A DNA stretch of 64,000 nucleotides from Myxococcales bacterium. Its GTDB lineage: Bacteria > Myxococcota > Myxococcia > Myxococcales > JAJYLH01. The notes below the pieces were generated by a model that saw only the letters and a program-made list of their open reading frames with translations, was not told the DNA's origin and searched no databases. Shown piece by piece: positions 63,173 through 64,000 of this stretch; positions within the stretch are counted from its first letter, which is position 1; each line of letters opens with the position of its first letter. The translations under genes and the position numbers were made by a program. The stretch spans positions 1 through 64,000 of the forward strand of contig JAJYLH010000004.1 of assembly GCA_021787845.1 (NCBI GenBank). The letters run 5' to 3'.

Positions 63173-63844
63173 ATGAGCCGAATGCTCTCTCGCGCCGCCT
63201 GCGCCGTGTGCGCCGTCCTCGCCGCCTGCGCCTCTTCGACCCCGACCGTGCGGCACGACCAGAACGCCGGTCCCCAGCCGGAGGCGGTCTCCGTCTCCGA
63301 GGCCGCCGCCCAGGCGAACCAGATGTCCCCCGGCAAGCCCGGGCCCGGGGAGGAAGTGCAGGCCGTCGACCTGAACGGCGACGGCAAACCGGACGAATAT
63401 AATTTCTATTCGAAGGGCACGCTGGGCAAGGACGGCCAGCCGAAAGAGGGGGCCGACGGAACGATGCCGCATCCCCTCCGGCGGGAGATCGACCTGAACG
63501 GCGACGGCAAGATCGACATGTGGCAGTGGTTCGACCGCGACGGGCACCTGGAGAGGGAAGCCTACGACCTGGACTTCGACGGCAAGGTGGACTTGGTCGT
63601 GTACTACGAAAAGGGTGTCGTCATCCGTAAGGAGGTCTTCCACCGCTTCTCGGACAAGCCCGACGAGTACAAGTACTACGAGGGCGGGAAGCTCGTCCGG
63701 GTCGAATACGACCGCAACCACGACGGGCACATCGACGAGTGGGAGTACTGGGAAGACGGCAAGATCGACCGCATCGGCTACGACGACAACGGCGACGGCA
63801 CCGTCGACCGCTGGGTCAAGGCCAAATCGGAAGCGCAGCAGTAG
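63173..63844 (+). CDS. Small lipoprotein with DxNxDG calcium-binding-like repeats
   Basis: ATG 63173 follows GGGGAG. The 223-residue product has lipobox VLAAC and then repeats built on DLNGDGKPDEYNF, DLNGDGKIDMWQWFDRDG, DLDFDGKVDLVVYYE, DRNHDGHIDEWEYWEDGKID and DDNGDGTVDRW. These resemble EF-hand or thrombospondin type 3 calcium loops. It is exported and probably calcium-stabilised. Function unknown. It is divergent from the epimerase gene. Confidence 0.82.
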   Translation: MSRMLSRAACAVCAVLAACASSTPTVRHDQNAGPQPEAVSVSEAAAQANQMSPGKPGPGEEVQAVDLNGDGKPDEYNFYSKGTLGKDGQPKEGADGTMPHPLRREIDLNGDGKIDMWQWFDRDGHLEREAYDLDFDGKVDLVVYYEKGVVIRKEVFHRFSDKPDEYKYYEGGKLVRVEYDRNHDGHIDEWEYWEDGKIDRIGYDDNGDGTVDRWVKAKSEAQQ

Positions 63845-63910
63845 AGCGAAAGCGCTACCGGTTCCATCGAAGCGCCAGGACCCTCGCCGAAAACGTCGCT
63901 CAGGCTTCCG

Positions 63911-63934
63911 TTGGAGCCGGACACGTGAGTGTCC
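63911..63934. repeat. H-family hairpin near right edge
   Basis: TTGGAGCCGGACACGTGAG then TGTCC; stem GGACAC/GTGTCC. Its right arm is shorter than usual. It lies 66 bases after the lipoprotein gene stop. Confidence 0.75.
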
Positions 63935-64000
63935 TCAGTGGGGCACGGCCAGCGCCGTTCGTCGGCTCGCCGTTTCGGCGGTCATGGCGATTCGAGGCGC

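Overview
The window is about 64 kb of GC-rich DNA, around two-thirds G+C or more, densely packed with genes. It most likely comes from a myxobacterium or a close relative (Myxococcota). The evidence for this is a trypsin-like protease ending in a Cys / hydrophobic helix / Arg-cluster tail of the MYXO-CTERM type, many secreted lipoproteins including very large cysteine-rich ones, two lipoproteins with non-catalytic formylglycine-enzyme folds, an orphan histidine kinase and a block linking lepA, lepB and the pyr genes. No rRNA, tRNA, CRISPR array, prophage or transposase gene was recognised.

Layout. 0.2-1.1 kb: two small coupled hypotheticals. 1.1-3.7 kb (minus): ybeY, a hypothetical, prfB with a textbook programmed +1 frameshift, and a tiny basic ORF. 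3.9-12.4 kb (plus): nadD, then surface lipoproteins (TPR plus zincin, Cys-rich plus PPC-like, esterase, FGE-fold, beta-propeller). 12.5-15.2 kb (minus): the membrane half of ATP synthase (atpZ, atpI-like, atpB, atpE, atpF) without the F1 genes. 15.3-19.1 kb (plus): an alpha/beta hydrolase, a phosphoribosyltransferase-hydrolase fusion and a histidine kinase. 19.3-24.4 kb (minus): the N-degron leucyltransferase bpt and a 1419-residue Cys-rich lipoprotein. 25.0-29.8 kb (plus): a thioesterase, ethanolamine ammonia-lyase eutB and eutC, the lone microcompartment shell gene eutL, and an esterase. 29.9-38.1 kb (minus): two more giant Cys-rich lipoproteins. 38.3-45.4 kb (plus): rlmE, a peptide-type ABC importer (binding protein and two permeases, no ATPase) and a hypothetical. 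45.9-52.3 kb: dinB, a PilZ protein, a membrane protein, a ferritin-like protein, a family 5 uracil-DNA glycosylase and an AraC-type regulator. 52.5-63 kb (minus): the MYXO-CTERM protease, pyrC-pyrB-pyrR, a hypothetical, two signal peptidases, a membrane protein, lepA and a UDP-xylose synthase-like epimerase. The right edge carries a small Asp/Asn/Gly-repeat lipoprotein.

The most unusual aspect is the density of short palindromic elements. At least five families were read directly: (C) hairpins with a CTCGACTGCGCTCGGGATGAG-like core whose outer arms differ from copy to copy but remain perfectly complementary; (H) CCGGACAC/GTGTCCGG hairpins; (T) TAGGATGGGTGGAGCG hairpins, two of which overlap or adjoin gene stop codons; (M) a 142-bp MITE-like element with 18-bp terminal inverted repeats, one of which contains the stop codon of the protease gene; and (R) CCGATCGG palindromes found just downstream of stop codons. 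Some have grown into tandem arrays: 21-bp units between eutB and eutC, 72-bp (24-codon) units read in frame at the 3' end of the ABC binding-protein gene, and an alternating 43/42-bp two-unit array after the permease genes.

Translational coupling by ATGA or GTGA overlaps is common: ybeY to its neighbour, atpZ to atpI, eutC to eutL, the three ABC genes, lepB to lepB, and the hypothetical-pyrR-pyrB-pyrC series. It supports the operon calls.
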